A DNA stretch of 64,000 nucleotides from Achromobacter kerstersii (GCF_902859595.1 NZ_CADIJQ010000007.1:1-64000), one strand, 5' to 3'. Positions 43,901-51,703 are shown, counted from the stretch's first letter. Program-made: numbers and translations. The notes: generated by a model not told the origin, from the sequence alone.

Positions 43901-44767
43901 ACCAGCGCTTCTGCAAGCCACTCATCGAGTCGACAGAAGCGCATCAAGGCCTTCCAGTCTATGGACGGATTTGGCGTTCTTATTCTTTCACCAGTGGCCG
44001 TCGGCTTCGGCGTGAACATTCAGGCGGCGAACCATGTTGTCCACTACACGCGCACCTGGAATCCAGCCAAAGAAGACCAGGCAACCGACCGTGCCTATCG
44101 CATTGGCCAGAAGAAGGATGTCTACGTCTACTACCCTGTAGTCCAGGCGAACGATTTCATGACTTTCGACGTCAAACTCGACCAGCTGTTGACGTACAAG
44201 CGGGGTCTGGCAGAGGACATGCTTAACGGCTCAGGCGACATCGGTCCCGGGGACTTCAACCTTGCCGACGTTGTTCCTGTTGCGGAAGCCGCCAATATCG
44301 ACGAGCGGGTCACGCTGGAAATGGCGCTGCGCATGGAATGGCAGCACTTCGAGTGTTTGGCGGCCGTTTTGTGGGCGAAACGTGGTTATCGCTGCTATCG
44401 AACGCCGGCCACAGGCGACAACGGCGTTGACGTCGTCGTGCAGGCAGGTCAAAAGGGACAGCTGCTTCAGGTTAAGACCAGCGGCACTCAGGGTGCGGCA
44501 CTTAACTGGGATGCTGTCAAAGAAGTGGTGACAGGGGAAGCTTTCTATCGTCGTCGACATCCCGGGGTTGAATTCCAGAAGGTCTGTCTTACCAACCAGT
44601 ACTTCAACCGGCAAGCACAGGATAACGCGGCCCTCAACTCGGTGGAGCTTTTAGACCAGACTCACTTGGCTCATCTGCTGGAACATCATCCAGTAACCAT
44701 GCTAGAGGTCGAACGCATGCTCTATAGCGAATGGCAAGAGCCTGAACGCGCCACCCAAAGGCAATAG
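40997..44767 (+). CDS. zorD: Zorya type I effector ZorD (SNF2 helicase with Mrr-like nuclease)
   Basis: 1256 residues. An uncharacterised N-terminal region (1-580) precedes the SNF2 motor: LADDMGLGKTFQ (about 617-628), DEAQ in VCDEAQRIKN (about 738-747), and the second lobe with GFGVNIQAANHVVHYTRTWNPAKEDQATDRAYRIGQ (about 1010-1040). The C-terminus has an Mrr-like nuclease: GDNGVDVVVQ, then QLLQVKTSG (about 1135-1160). In type I Zorya, ZorD degrades invading DNA. GGGAGAGACATG supplies its ribosome site. A terminator follows 47 bp downstream. Confidence 0.93.
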   Translation: MFQLFRRAGSPNAARWMRRWSSSGAELVRGGAVDGTHLQSPEVEGYLTQLADDGFSVNTEEGYLLGWDALYTAMSQPAYASLPEVLSLPPLTRATPALRSTGSLTDESFSIVVASWRQEGAGAFDCELVGPLMTIDNSIELMRPLQWSLFKEVVAFARRPPEEHNDLAHRQAWGRIRKLAVQAGALLDDFLCRSVVLTPEKLEIGLRRSDTVGDDHVVEIEPGFEGAPTDWLQAFDRHHEVKDRYDIVTEEGIVQVLVTPKVQTVLREIKRLLGRRVAGTRAQAFLLNPYATLGDDAVDVIVESQFEEAREAAGLMYERFTPVFELDAASYPLKVGLLVETANLSGPASSETHWLDDGALESFVRVLQKALTLGYQLIAWQGYDFEVQGDSQRHLDALKSALERRRAPPTLVSYAQVHDLSGYSFRIEGIGVEKPYHSPYIAKKDEGEGWFPENVLPVIVYQPSGATEPVAIPTSKAAVEQLEKSMKAAQAAGEPTVKVSWLPDDVTLDEAAVIVDTFQNVFKDLESGGFDPEKRYSSARNTAHQSKTQLILRANIEGLEYEELRKDALASFPAEPRMPRSIRSEYSMMKHQREGLAWMQHLYSLQTDYQVRGAVLADDMGLGKTFQLLALMAYLLERDPNIEPMLVVAPVSLLENWAEEARKFFEEGTLPLLTAYGDALRSLRVPRAQIDQRLQTDDGLVKFLRPDWIGDSKVVLTTYETLRDLEFSFAAQRWSLMVCDEAQRIKNPAAMVTRAAKKQNVAFKIACTGTPVENTLADMWCLFDYVQPGLLGALNDFGQRYRKPIEAKTDEEKARVEELRGRIAPQILRRMKADVATDLKRKVIVDDCRRLPLSNVQRNLYAKAIESFKKRGDLNEITPFKNHLGLLHYLRLVCTDPRPHGLNVFKAESIKLYREKAPKLDWLLGQLKVIKKAGEKVIVFCEFREIQRLLQHYIEEELAVRPDIINGDTSASASHSSSRQKRIKAFQSMDGFGVLILSPVAVGFGVNIQAANHVVHYTRTWNPAKEDQATDRAYRIGQKKDVYVYYPVVQANDFMTFDVKLDQLLTYKRGLAEDMLNGSGDIGPGDFNLADVVPVAEAANIDERVTLEMALRMEWQHFECLAAVLWAKRGYRCYRTPATGDNGVDVVVQAGQKGQLLQVKTSGTQGAALNWDAVKEVVTGEAFYRRRHPGVEFQKVCLTNQYFNRQAQDNAALNSVELLDQTHLAHLLEHHPVTMLEVERMLYSEWQEPERATQRQ

Positions 44768-44814
44768 GCAATTGCGGCTTACAGACCAAAGGAGCCAAAA
44801 CACTGATTTTGGTC

Positions 44815-44848
44815 GCGCTCAACGTCATTCAAAGTTGGAGCGTTTTTT
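44815..44848 (+). terminator. Terminator of the Zorya operon
   Basis: GCGCTCAAC and GTTGGAGCG pair (one bulged base) around an 10-base loop, followed by TTTTTT. It lies 48 bp after the zorD stop. Confidence 0.75.
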
Positions 44849-45245
44849 CTAAGCGCCGACGTATGGGTACCTATCTTGGGTCGGAGTTGGTGGCGATTGT
44901 CCGACAACGGGACGTCATCTGAGGTTCAGATAGAAGCTGCAGCCAGGGAGAAACTCGTCACGTCAGTATGCGTGGCACATTATGCAGGCGGCCTGGCGGG
45001 CTTGCTAGCCTCCTTGGTCAGCGACAAGCGGTGTGGGAGGCGTAGCGTCCCGCACTAACCCAGACTGGCGGCCAACCTGGTCGCGAAAAGGCGCCGGGAT
45101 AGAGTGGTGTTTTGTAAGTGACCAGTTTGACCGGATGCCGGAGGGAAATTTTTTCTGAATCATCCTTTTCTTCACCCTAGAAGAGAAAGACCAAATTGAT
45201 ATGGCTGAAGAATTTCCCCGCCAGCCTGGTCTTCGTGGTCGCATC
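44849..45245. other. Gene-poor stretch between Zorya and the primase gene
   Basis: 397 bp without a supported gene. It contains scattered short inverted sequences but nothing that could be named; a 60-codon frame at 44876 has no ribosome site. Confidence 0.4.
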
Positions 45246-45274
45246 AAAAAACCACCGTTTTTAGCGGTGGTTTT
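45246..45274 (-). terminator. Terminator of the primase-helicase gene
   Basis: AAAACCACCG and CGGTGGTTTT form a perfect 10-bp stem with a 7-base loop and T/A runs on both sides, so it can act in both directions. It lies 27 bp after the leftward gene's stop. Confidence 0.8.
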
Positions 45275-45300
45275 GCTGACCAGGAGTTCAGGCTGGCGGG

Positions 45301-46554
45301 TCAGAGCCGCACGTTGCAGGTTCTCACGCGGCCCGCTTTAGTCAGCATGCGCCCTTCGGCAACTATCCCAACAGAGTCTGGCAAGCGCTTCCAGAACTTG
45401 GGCGATGCTACCGGCACCATCCCGTTCTCGCGGCACCACCCCGCATAGTTCGAGTAGACCTGAACTTTTGGCGTCCCGACGCTCGTGGTGAGGTCAATGC
45501 CGAGGTCATGGGCCCACGCTTGAACCGAGTTCGTTTCTGCGCGAGCGGACTGAGCTGCGATACGCATTGGTGCGGGCACAGCTTCATCAAACCTACCTCG
45601 AGCCAACAAGCGTTGCAGTCCTTCAAGGGCCCAATTTAGAACGCCAGAAAGCTCTCTCGCAATGATGCGCTTTGCTAGCAGTGGGTCGCGCTCGCTTTCA
45701 GGAATCTCAACCGAAAACGGTACTACGTCGAATCGTCGCCAAAAACCAGTGGATTGGTCGGCGATTGCAGGGATATGGTTGGCCAGAATTAGCCACTTTC
45801 CGTTGACACGAACCGTGATGGGGTCGCGATACTTTCGGTCGATTTGGACAAGCTCGCCTGCAATCAGTGACTTCATGGCTTGCTCGTTAATATTGCGCTG
45901 GGGAGCCTCATCACAGTAAATCAACGAGGCGCCAACCATGCTTGCCATACGAAAGCCGTCCAGGCAATCCAGTTGAACTGCGGCAGTCCGTTCATGAAGG
46001 GCTTGGGCTAAATTTGCTAGGGTGCCCTTCCCATTCGCACCTGACCCAAGCCAGATTTGGGCCCGCTGGTATCGGGCGTCGGGCAGCAATGTGTAGCCGA
46101 CATATTCCTGTATGCGGGCCCGAACTTCTGCAAAGGGCAGAATGCGCTGCATGAATGTATTGAACTCGATGGGCGCTGGAGCACTGGGGTCGAAGTCGCA
46201 AGACAAGACGTGCCGCAATCCTAGCGACTTGTCGTGTTCCTTGAGCACCAGGCCGTGGTCGAGATGGAGGTACCCATTGCGGACAGGAATGATGGTGGTA
46301 TCGGTCGGCTCGCCAAGCATTGGGAGCCAACGTACGGCGGTTTGGTAGGCCGCTCGTGCGTTGGCAGCATTGATTGTGCCGCGGCCGTCGGACGCAATCC
46401 ACTTGAGGGCCATGCGCTCACCCATGGCATCGTCAATTACCTTCCAATGGGTCCCCGTCCACTCGTACAACAGGCTGTTGTCAGACGCGTAGTTGCCCGA
46501 TATTTCCAGCTTTTCGGCAAACCGGATGGGTTCGAAAGGAGGCGGGCGGCTCAT
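45301..46554 (-). CDS. P4/D5-type DNA helicase of a phage or plasmid satellite
   Basis: 417 residues. The D5-N like region (about 30-150) precedes a superfamily 3 helicase: Walker A GSGANGKGT (about 170-178), Walker B-like SLIYCDEAP (about 213-221), and sensor-1 KWLILANHIP (about 255-264). A C-terminal winged-helix/primase-associated region (PKVQVYSNYAGWCRENG) follows. An N-terminal primase domain as in P4 alpha is missing, and the next upstream frame is short. This protein would replicate a satellite element; it lies near the island's right end beside an AlpA gene. Confidence 0.88.
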   Translation of the reverse strand: MSRPPPFEPIRFAEKLEISGNYASDNSLLYEWTGTHWKVIDDAMGERMALKWIASDGRGTINAANARAAYQTAVRWLPMLGEPTDTTIIPVRNGYLHLDHGLVLKEHDKSLGLRHVLSCDFDPSAPAPIEFNTFMQRILPFAEVRARIQEYVGYTLLPDARYQRAQIWLGSGANGKGTLANLAQALHERTAAVQLDCLDGFRMASMVGASLIYCDEAPQRNINEQAMKSLIAGELVQIDRKYRDPITVRVNGKWLILANHIPAIADQSTGFWRRFDVVPFSVEIPESERDPLLAKRIIARELSGVLNWALEGLQRLLARGRFDEAVPAPMRIAAQSARAETNSVQAWAHDLGIDLTTSVGTPKVQVYSNYAGWCRENGMVPVASPKFWKRLPDSVGIVAEGRMLTKAGRVRTCNVRL

Positions 46555-46572
46555 TTCAGGCCCCCCTTTTTC

Positions 46573-46860
46573 TTACTGATGTACGAGCCTAGTTCGAAAA
46601 ACTGCTGGAAACTCTTGGGAAATGGAGATGCGCTGCCCCGTGCGAAGGGAGTATCGTGATTCGTGTGAGTGCCCCACGCCGAGGGGCCAATCGGGCCGGA
46701 AGTTGCATTCAATCGGTTCATGTGTTCGATTTACAGGTGAGCAGTTACATGACTGCCTACCGTATAGCTCGAAATGTTCCCCATGATTGGCGATGCGTGC
46801 CTCTACGTCGTTCCGCAGGTCTTCGGGAAGAATGGCGGTCGGGAAGGCTCTAGCCTTCAA
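46573..46860 (-). CDS. Possible small protein upstream of the D5 helicase
   Basis: 95 residues from 46860. ILPEDLRNDVEARIANHGEHFELYG looks protein-like, but the second half is less convincing, and no ribosome site is clear. It may be the remaining start of a larger primase gene cut by frameshift. Confidence 0.35.
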   Translation of the reverse strand: MKARAFPTAILPEDLRNDVEARIANHGEHFELYGRQSCNCSPVNRTHEPIECNFRPDWPLGVGHSHESRYSLRTGQRISISQEFPAVFRTRLVHQ

Positions 46861-46933
46861 AAGTCCCTGGCCTTACGTAGTAAAGTGCAACATCTGCACT
46901 GCGGCATCCAACATGTAAGCCGCGAATGATTGA

Positions 46934-47107
46934 CAATATCAAAGAGCACTCTCGGCCAAGGCTGGCAAGCTTCAGGCCAATATAGACGCCGCTAAGTACC
47001 AGCAAATTGCGCTTGGCTCTATCTTTTTAAAGTATATCTCCGGCACTTGCGCCGGCAGGTGCGCCGAACTTATCCGCTGGCAGGATAATTATCTACTCTT
47101 GGAATAA
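46934..47107 (+). pseudogene. N-terminal remnant of a type I methylase (HsdM)
   Basis: Between stop codons the frame reads QYQRALSAKAGKLQANID, then AAKYQQIALGSIFLKYIS, the highly conserved start of HsdM (KLRxNMDAAEYKxxVLGLIFLKYIS), then loses the family pattern and stops at TAA 47105. No methylase motifs, hsdS or hsdR follow. A type I system was here and is nearly gone. Confidence 0.75.
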
Positions 47108-47241
47108 CGCGGTATGACGCCGCTTCGGTCGCAGGGATGCCGACTGAATTGGATGACCTCGTCAGGGACGTTAGGACTCTTGATTTCGGCACAGCCTGTA
47201 TCGAGCGGGAGGCGCCGTTCTAGCTTTCATTCTTCGCTCTG
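47108..47241. other. Short open tail before the AlpA gene
   Basis: A plus-strand frame, RYDAASVAGMPTELDDLVRD, then VRTLDFGTACIEREAPF-stop (47221), follows the HsdM remnant in protein-like form. It could be the end of a second lost gene. Nothing else is visible. Confidence 0.35.
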
Positions 47242-47607
47242 TTAGGCGTACGGCCGTCGCTGGCAGTCGCCAGAGCCGCTAAGGGCTTGGTGGTGCATCG
47301 ACTGCGCTATCAATCCGTCGATGTCATGACGCCGCCGCCGTTGCTCGGCCTTAGTGGGACGTCCGCGCTTCTTGGGCATTTCATCGTCGGCATCACCCTC
47401 GCAGCGAGCAGGCGCCGAAAGACCTGCCGTCGAGGTCTCTGATTGCCTGCTGAGCCAAGCTCGAACGTCTTTGGGATGGTAGCGAACAAGTCCACCCAGC
47501 TTCACGCACGTAGGCATCGATTCGCCGCGAGTTCGCCGGTTGTAGACGGTCTGGACCGAGATGCCTAGCATTGCAGCCAGTTGCACGGGGGAGAGCAGAG
47601 CCTCCAT
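47242..47607 (-). CDS. AlpA-family regulator at the island's right end
   Basis: 121 residues from ATG 47607; the frame continues to 47730 without a better start. Residues 5-60 hold the winged helix: SPVQLAAMLGISVQTVYNRR and VKLGGLVRYHPKDVRAWLSRQ. The basic tail (KKRGRPTKAEQRRRRHDIDG) includes an AT-hook-like GRP. In P4-like elements AlpA promotes integrase expression and excision. It lies 254 bp from attR. Confidence 0.85.
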   Translation of the reverse strand: MEALLSPVQLAAMLGISVQTVYNRRTRGESMPTCVKLGGLVRYHPKDVRAWLSRQSETSTAGLSAPARCEGDADDEMPKKRGRPTKAEQRRRRHDIDGLIAQSMHHQALSGSGDCQRRPYA

Positions 47608-47860
47608 GGGGCTTCCTTCAGTGGCACTGGCACATGCCAGTTCTAAGTATATCTTCGGGCAACGACCATGATGAGAAGAAAGCAGTCTTCCGGGAGGCAT
47701 CGGCAAGCGTACAATTCGGTTCGGCACCATCAGGATTTGACCGCACTTTTACCGCACTGACCGCAGTAAAGTGCGGTAAGTCGAGGTAAGTGGCGGTAGG
47801 TTAAGTTGTTGATTTATTAGAGAATTATAAAAATCTGACTGTGAAAAAAGGACCTCAAAA

Positions 47861-47917
47861 CGGACTCTTAATCCGTAGGTCGAGTGTTCGAGCCACTCAC
47901 AGCCCACCAGAATTCTC
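47861..47917 (+). other. attR of the defence island (57-bp direct repeat, copy 2)
   Basis: Identical to 19126-19182: the tRNA-Lys(CTT) 3' part from the anticodon stem through CCA and eight further bases. The bases before it do not complete a tRNA. With attL it defines an island of about 28.7 kb. Confidence 0.93.
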
Positions 47918-47945
47918 AAAACGCCACCCAATCGGGTGGCGTTTT
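47918..47945 (+). terminator. Original tRNA-Lys(CTT) terminator
   Basis: AAAACGCCACCC-AATC-GGGTGGCGTTTT is a perfect 12-bp stem with a T-run, directly after attR. It is the chromosomal terminator displaced 28.7 kb from the tRNA by the insertion. Confidence 0.85.
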
Positions 47946-47993
47946 GCTTTGTGTCGTCAGTAACTTTGGGTCTTCAGTAAAAGCCCAACGCCA

Positions 47994-48260
47994 TCAATAT
48001 TCCAACTGATAAAAATTCTGGCTGGCGATCAGTGTCGCCCCGCATGATGTGCGCATGCCTTCAAGCGCGGTCTTGCGGTCTGAGCTGACGTTTTGCACGC
48101 CTTCGACGATGGTGTGGGTGTCGCCGCATTTGGGGCAGGTGACGCGGTCGCCGACGCGGGCCATGGGTTGGCCGAAGATGACGACGGTTTCATCGCCGGT
48201 CACGACGACGCCGCCGTGCGACGTCTTGTCGCCCTTGCGGATGACGGAGCGTTGGGACAT
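47994..48260 (-). CDS. PAAR-domain T6SS spike tip protein
   Basis: 88 residues from ATG 48260. PAAR features: GDKTSHGGVVVTGDETVVI, PMARVGDRVTCPKCGDTHTIVEG (split here into the family's two loops), with zinc-binding His and Cys, and the late CGATLIAS. It forms the sharp zinc-bound tip on VgrG and can carry effectors; here there is no extra domain. It directly adjoins the island and belongs to the T6SS cluster. The repeat gene lies 17 bp upstream on the same strand. Confidence 0.9.
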   Translation of the reverse strand: MSQRSVIRKGDKTSHGGVVVTGDETVVIFGQPMARVGDRVTCPKCGDTHTIVEGVQNVSSDRKTALEGMRTSCGATLIASQNFYQLEY

Positions 48261-48277
48261 GGGCGCGAGATATTTGT

Positions 48278-48532
48278 TTACAGATATGTGCCGTCCGGCG
48301 CGAGCCGGGCGGGGCCAACCACGAACGTGCCGTCGGGCGCCATGCGCACCGGGCCGCCGCTGCCTTTGTACGTGCCGTCGGGCGCGCGCTGGGGCGTGCC
48401 GGCCACGTAGGTGCCATCTGGCGCGCGGGTGATGGGGCCGTCTCCACCGACGTAAGTGCCGTCCGGCGCGCGGCGTGGCGTGCCAGAGATGAAGTGCCCG
48501 TCGGGCAACATACGGATCGATTTCGTCGTCAT
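48278..48532 (-). CDS. T6SS-linked protein of tandem APDGTY repeats
   Basis: 84 residues from ATG 48532. After MTTKSIRMLPDG come six units of about 13-14 residues of the form xAPDGTYVxGxPxx (variants PDGHF, PDGTF). No signal peptide or Cys. The repeating Asp-Gly-Thr-Tyr/Phe beta turns suggest a regular beta structure such as a spiral or solenoid, perhaps a spike extension. It sits in an operon just ahead of PAAR. No family recognised. Confidence 0.75.
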   Translation of the reverse strand: MTTKSIRMLPDGHFISGTPRRAPDGTYVGGDGPITRAPDGTYVAGTPQRAPDGTYKGSGGPVRMAPDGTFVVGPARLAPDGTYL

Positions 48533-48663
48533 GAATGCTCCTTCGGTAGGAGCGCAAATCATAGCGAAGCATCGTGATGCGCCTTGTAATAGGACGTGTC
48601 ATCTTTGAACGTTATACGTAAGCAGTTGTGGGATGATTTGCGCCTACTACAGACCTGCGCCCT

Positions 48664-49785
48664 ATGACAGACATCAACGCCTTGTTGCAACCGATACCCG
48701 GCGATGCGCCCTGCGGCGTCGACCTGGTGTTTTCGCCCGAGTTCGACGCCATTCGCGAGGCGCGCCGGCACGACGATCCTCAGCTCGATCAGGGCGATTG
48801 GGTCATTGATCTGAAAGAGGCCGACTGGCCCGAGGTGGCGCGCATCTGCTCCACCGTACTGCGCGAGCGCAGCAAAGACATCCGGATTGCGTCGTGGCTG
48901 GCGGAAGCCTGGGCCAAGACGCGCGGCTTTGCGGGGCTGCGTGATGGCTATCTGCTGATTGATGGCCTGTGCCGCGATTATTGGGATGGCCTGCACCCGG
49001 TGCCGGAAGATGGCGACGTGCAGCAGCGCGTGGGCAATCTGGCGTGGCTGCTGTCGCGGTCGCAGCAACTGATAGGCGAGATTCCGCTGACGCAGGCAGA
49101 CGGCGCACGCTATGGCGCGGTGCTATGGGAGGCCGCGAGCCAGCTCGCGAACGCGGTCAAGCGCACGCCCGACAATGCCAACGAACTGACACGCGGCAAG
49201 CTCACGCTGGATCGTTTTGATGCGGCGCGCCGGGATACCCCGCCGTCGTTTTATTCCGAACTGGATACCCAGCTGGAAGGCTGCGCGCAGGCGCTGGCGC
49301 AACTGGAACGCACGCTGGACGAACGCTTGGGCGATGAAAGCCCCGCGTTCTCACGCGTGCGTGAGTCGCTGCGCAATGTGACCGAACTCGTGCATCGTTT
49401 CGCGCGGGATGCCGGTTTGCTGGTACGCGCCGATCTGGCGCCCGCGCAGGCGCCCGCGACGCCTGCCGTTCCCGTTCGAGTGGAGCCCACCTTGCCCGCT
49501 GCCGATCATTTTTCTGCCGCCGACACACCGGCGCATGTGGCTGTGACGCCCGCCGTGCGCGGTCCGATTCAAACGCGCGAACAGGCGTTGGCGCAGTTGC
49601 GCGATGTGGCGGACTTCTTCCGCCGCACCGAACCGCACAGCCCGGTCGCCTATCTGGCCGACAAGGCCGCAAGCTGGGGCGAAATGTCCCTGCACCTGTG
49701 GCTGCGCACGGTGGTCAAGAACGACGAGACGCTGTCGGGCCTGGAAGAATTGCTGGGCATCAAGAAGGCCGGCGAAAACAACTGA
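48664..49785 (+). CDS. tssA: Type VI secretion baseplate/sheath-assembly protein TssA
   Basis: 373 residues. The ImpA N-terminal domain covers about 1-130 (LLQPIPGDAPCGVDLVFSPEF, DWPEVARICSTVLRERSKDI, WLAEAWAKTRGFAGLRDG). After a variable middle and an Ala/Pro linker (about 255-300), a C-terminal helical domain (REQALAQLRDVADFFRRTEPHSPVAYLADKAASWG, about 300-335; LWLRTVVKNDETLSGLEELLG) contacts the baseplate. It primes baseplate and sheath polymerisation. It is divergent from the repeat/PAAR genes. Confidence 0.93.
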   Translation: MTDINALLQPIPGDAPCGVDLVFSPEFDAIREARRHDDPQLDQGDWVIDLKEADWPEVARICSTVLRERSKDIRIASWLAEAWAKTRGFAGLRDGYLLIDGLCRDYWDGLHPVPEDGDVQQRVGNLAWLLSRSQQLIGEIPLTQADGARYGAVLWEAASQLANAVKRTPDNANELTRGKLTLDRFDAARRDTPPSFYSELDTQLEGCAQALAQLERTLDERLGDESPAFSRVRESLRNVTELVHRFARDAGLLVRADLAPAQAPATPAVPVRVEPTLPAADHFSAADTPAHVAVTPAVRGPIQTREQALAQLRDVADFFRRTEPHSPVAYLADKAASWGEMSLHLWLRTVVKNDETLSGLEELLGIKKAGENN

Positions 49786-49882
49786 CGCGGGACATGGCGG
49801 GGCTGGCGTGGCACGGCCTACGCACCCCTGCCCACGCGATCCGGCCTGACGCGGGGTCCAACCCAATGGCCCAGGCCCCGCT

Positions 49883-49930
49883 CCGCTTGTCGCGCCGCCT
49901 ATCGCGCCGCCCATCGCTCCGCTTATCGCG
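49883..49930. repeat. Four 12-bp repeats at the OmpA-like gene 3' end
   Basis: CCGCTTGTCGCG, CCGCCTATCGCG, CCGCCCATCGCT, CCGCTTATCGCG (49883, 49895, 49907, 49919) run out from the stop codon region (49923) of the leftward gene into the space before tssA's stop. Confidence 0.85.
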
Positions 49931-50717
49931 CCGCGCGAAACTCAATACGGCGGTTCTTCGCGCGGCCTTCCGCCGTAGCGTTCGTCGCGACCGGTTGATC
50001 GGGGCCGGCGCCCATGGCTTCAAACCGCGATACCGGCAAGCCTTTGTCCACCAGATAATCCCGCACCGCGTCCGCGCGCGCCTGGCTCAGCGCCAGGTTG
50101 GTGCTGCGGCTGCCCGAGCTGTCGGTGTGGCCGATGATCTGGATTTTGTCGGCGCGCAGCTTCGGCACCGCGTCGGCCACGCGGTCCAGCAGTTCGCGGC
50201 CGCGCGCGGTCAGGCGAGTGCTGCCGGTTTCAAACTCCACGACGCGGTTGCTCAGCAGGTTGTCCAGCACGTCCTGCTCGTCCTTGCCCGCCGACACGCG
50301 CAAGCCATTGACGATCTTGTAGGTGGGGTTGAGCGAGGTCGCAAACGTGCTGGCGATCTGCTGGCGCGAGGCTTCGTTGTCGACTTCTCCGCGCAGCCGG
50401 ATCTGCGTGCCGTCTATTTCCAGCTGGCCGCGATTGATCTGCTTGAGCGGGCTGTCCAGCAGCTTGCCTACGTGTTGCGACCAGTTCGGCGGGGCGACCA
50501 CGCCACCCACATCGATGCGGTCGATCACATTGCCCACGCCATAGACTTTCTGCAGGCGGGCCAGCACGTCGGCCTTGGTGGCTTCATCTGGCACGGCGCC
50601 GCTGGCGACGACCTGCCCGGGTTGCGGGATGACGTTGGCGGGGACCACCGTGGCGGCATCCTGCGCGTGGGCCGCGCACGACAGGGCGGCGGCCAGGACG
50701 AGAGTAAGCGTGCGCAT
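49923..50717 (-). CDS. T6SS-associated OmpA-domain lipoprotein-like periplasmic protein
   Basis: 264 residues. Signal peptide 1-18 (cut near AHAQ), a BON-like domain with repeats (about 40-125) and an OmpA C-terminal domain (about 150-262: FETGSTRLTARGRELLDRV, IIGHTDSSGSRSTNLALSQARA, NRRIEFR). It binds peptidoglycan and probably holds the TssM membrane complex to the wall, like TagL/TssL-linked OmpA modules. Two bases separate it from tagF. Confidence 0.85.
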   Translation of the reverse strand: MRTLTLVLAAALSCAAHAQDAATVVPANVIPQPGQVVASGAVPDEATKADVLARLQKVYGVGNVIDRIDVGGVVAPPNWSQHVGKLLDSPLKQINRGQLEIDGTQIRLRGEVDNEASRQQIASTFATSLNPTYKIVNGLRVSAGKDEQDVLDNLLSNRVVEFETGSTRLTARGRELLDRVADAVPKLRADKIQIIGHTDSSGSRSTNLALSQARADAVRDYLVDKGLPVSRFEAMGAGPDQPVATNATAEGRAKNRRIEFRAAR

Positions 50718-50719
50718 GC

Positions 50720-51703
50720 CTAGGCTCCGATAAAGACTTCGCGAAACGTCTCCAGCGCCTGGCGCAAAGAGAGCCGCGGTTGATCCAGATAGCTCGACAG
50801 CTTGGCCAGGCCATGGCTGGCGCTGACGTGGTCACGCACCCACGGCGCGTCTTCCAGCACGATGTAGTGCTGCGACAAGGTCTGCGGCGTGGACAGCAAT
50901 GTGGCCAGCGTCTGCGGCGATGCGCCACGAAAGCCCACCACCAGCCGGTGCTTGCCGGCGATCTGCCCGATGAACAGGGCGATCTCGAAATCCGCGCGCG
51001 TAAGGAACGGCGCGATCAGCGTCATCCAATAGCTTGCGACCAGATTGATATAGAGCGGATCATCCGGCAGCGGCAGGGCAAGGCCCGTGTCCAGCTGCGA
51101 CGAGCCGCTGGACATTACGGGCGCAAGCAGAATCCCCAGCGCCAGCACGATGTCATGCATGCTGGCCGCATGGCCGTTGCCACGCAGCATGGCCTCGACG
51201 CGTTCAATCGTCTGCAAGTCGATGAAGGCGTCGAAACCATCATCGGCGGCGGTACGGATTTCGCCTTCCAGGTCGTTCAGCGTTTGCAGCGCGGGGGCGG
51301 GGTCGCCGTCATGCATCAGTTGCGCGGCGGCGCTGCCCATGCGGTTCCACATGCGGCTGAACGCCAGCGGGCTGCGCGCAATGAAATCCAGCGGGCGGGC
51401 CACTTCAACGGACGTTGCGGTGATGAACGGAAAGCGCCGTCCGGACTGATCCCGGCTGGGCTGCAAATGGCCGGCAATGGCCAGTTTGCCGCGCGAGCCC
51501 AGTACCGCAAAGGGAACGGGCTGCGCCTCGTCGTACAGCGTCTTCCAGTGCGGGTCCTGCGCCAGCACCTCCATGGTGTTGGCCACCCACGCATCCAGTG
51601 TCGCCATCAACTGCGGGTGCGAGGTGTTTTTGACGAAGTCGCCACGGGACGGAATCTTGCCGAAGTAGGCCGTACGGAACATGGGAGACTGCGGGTTGCT
51701 CAT
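50720..51703 (-). CDS. tagF: T6SS accessory protein TagF
   Basis: 327 residues. The N-terminal TagF domain is clear: FRTAYFGKIPSRGDFVKN (about 9-26), DAWV, and RRFPFITATSV. In other bacteria TagF is a negative regulator of T6SS assembly or of its Fha control; here no Ser/Thr kinase or Fha gene is in the window. Its ATG overlaps the tssM stop (ATGA). Confidence 0.92.
   Translation of the reverse strand: MSNPQSPMFRTAYFGKIPSRGDFVKNTSHPQLMATLDAWVANTMEVLAQDPHWKTLYDEAQPVPFAVLGSRGKLAIAGHLQPSRDQSGRRFPFITATSVEVARPLDFIARSPLAFSRMWNRMGSAAAQLMHDGDPAPALQTLNDLEGEIRTAADDGFDAFIDLQTIERVEAMLRGNGHAASMHDIVLALGILLAPVMSSGSSQLDTGLALPLPDDPLYINLVASYWMTLIAPFLTRADFEIALFIGQIAGKHRLVVGFRGASPQTLATLLSTPQTLSQHYIVLEDAPWVRDHVSASHGLAKLSSYLDQPRLSLRQALETFREVFIGA

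Noticed and set aside
19183-47860. Retron, diversity-generating retroelement or reverse transcriptase
   Set aside because: No YxDD-type reverse transcriptase motif was found in any translated frame of the island.
47994-48602. 202-residue protein with PAAR at the C-terminus
   Set aside because: The part upstream of 48260 is an Arg/His-rich shadow of the repeat gene; the PAAR gene starts at 48260.
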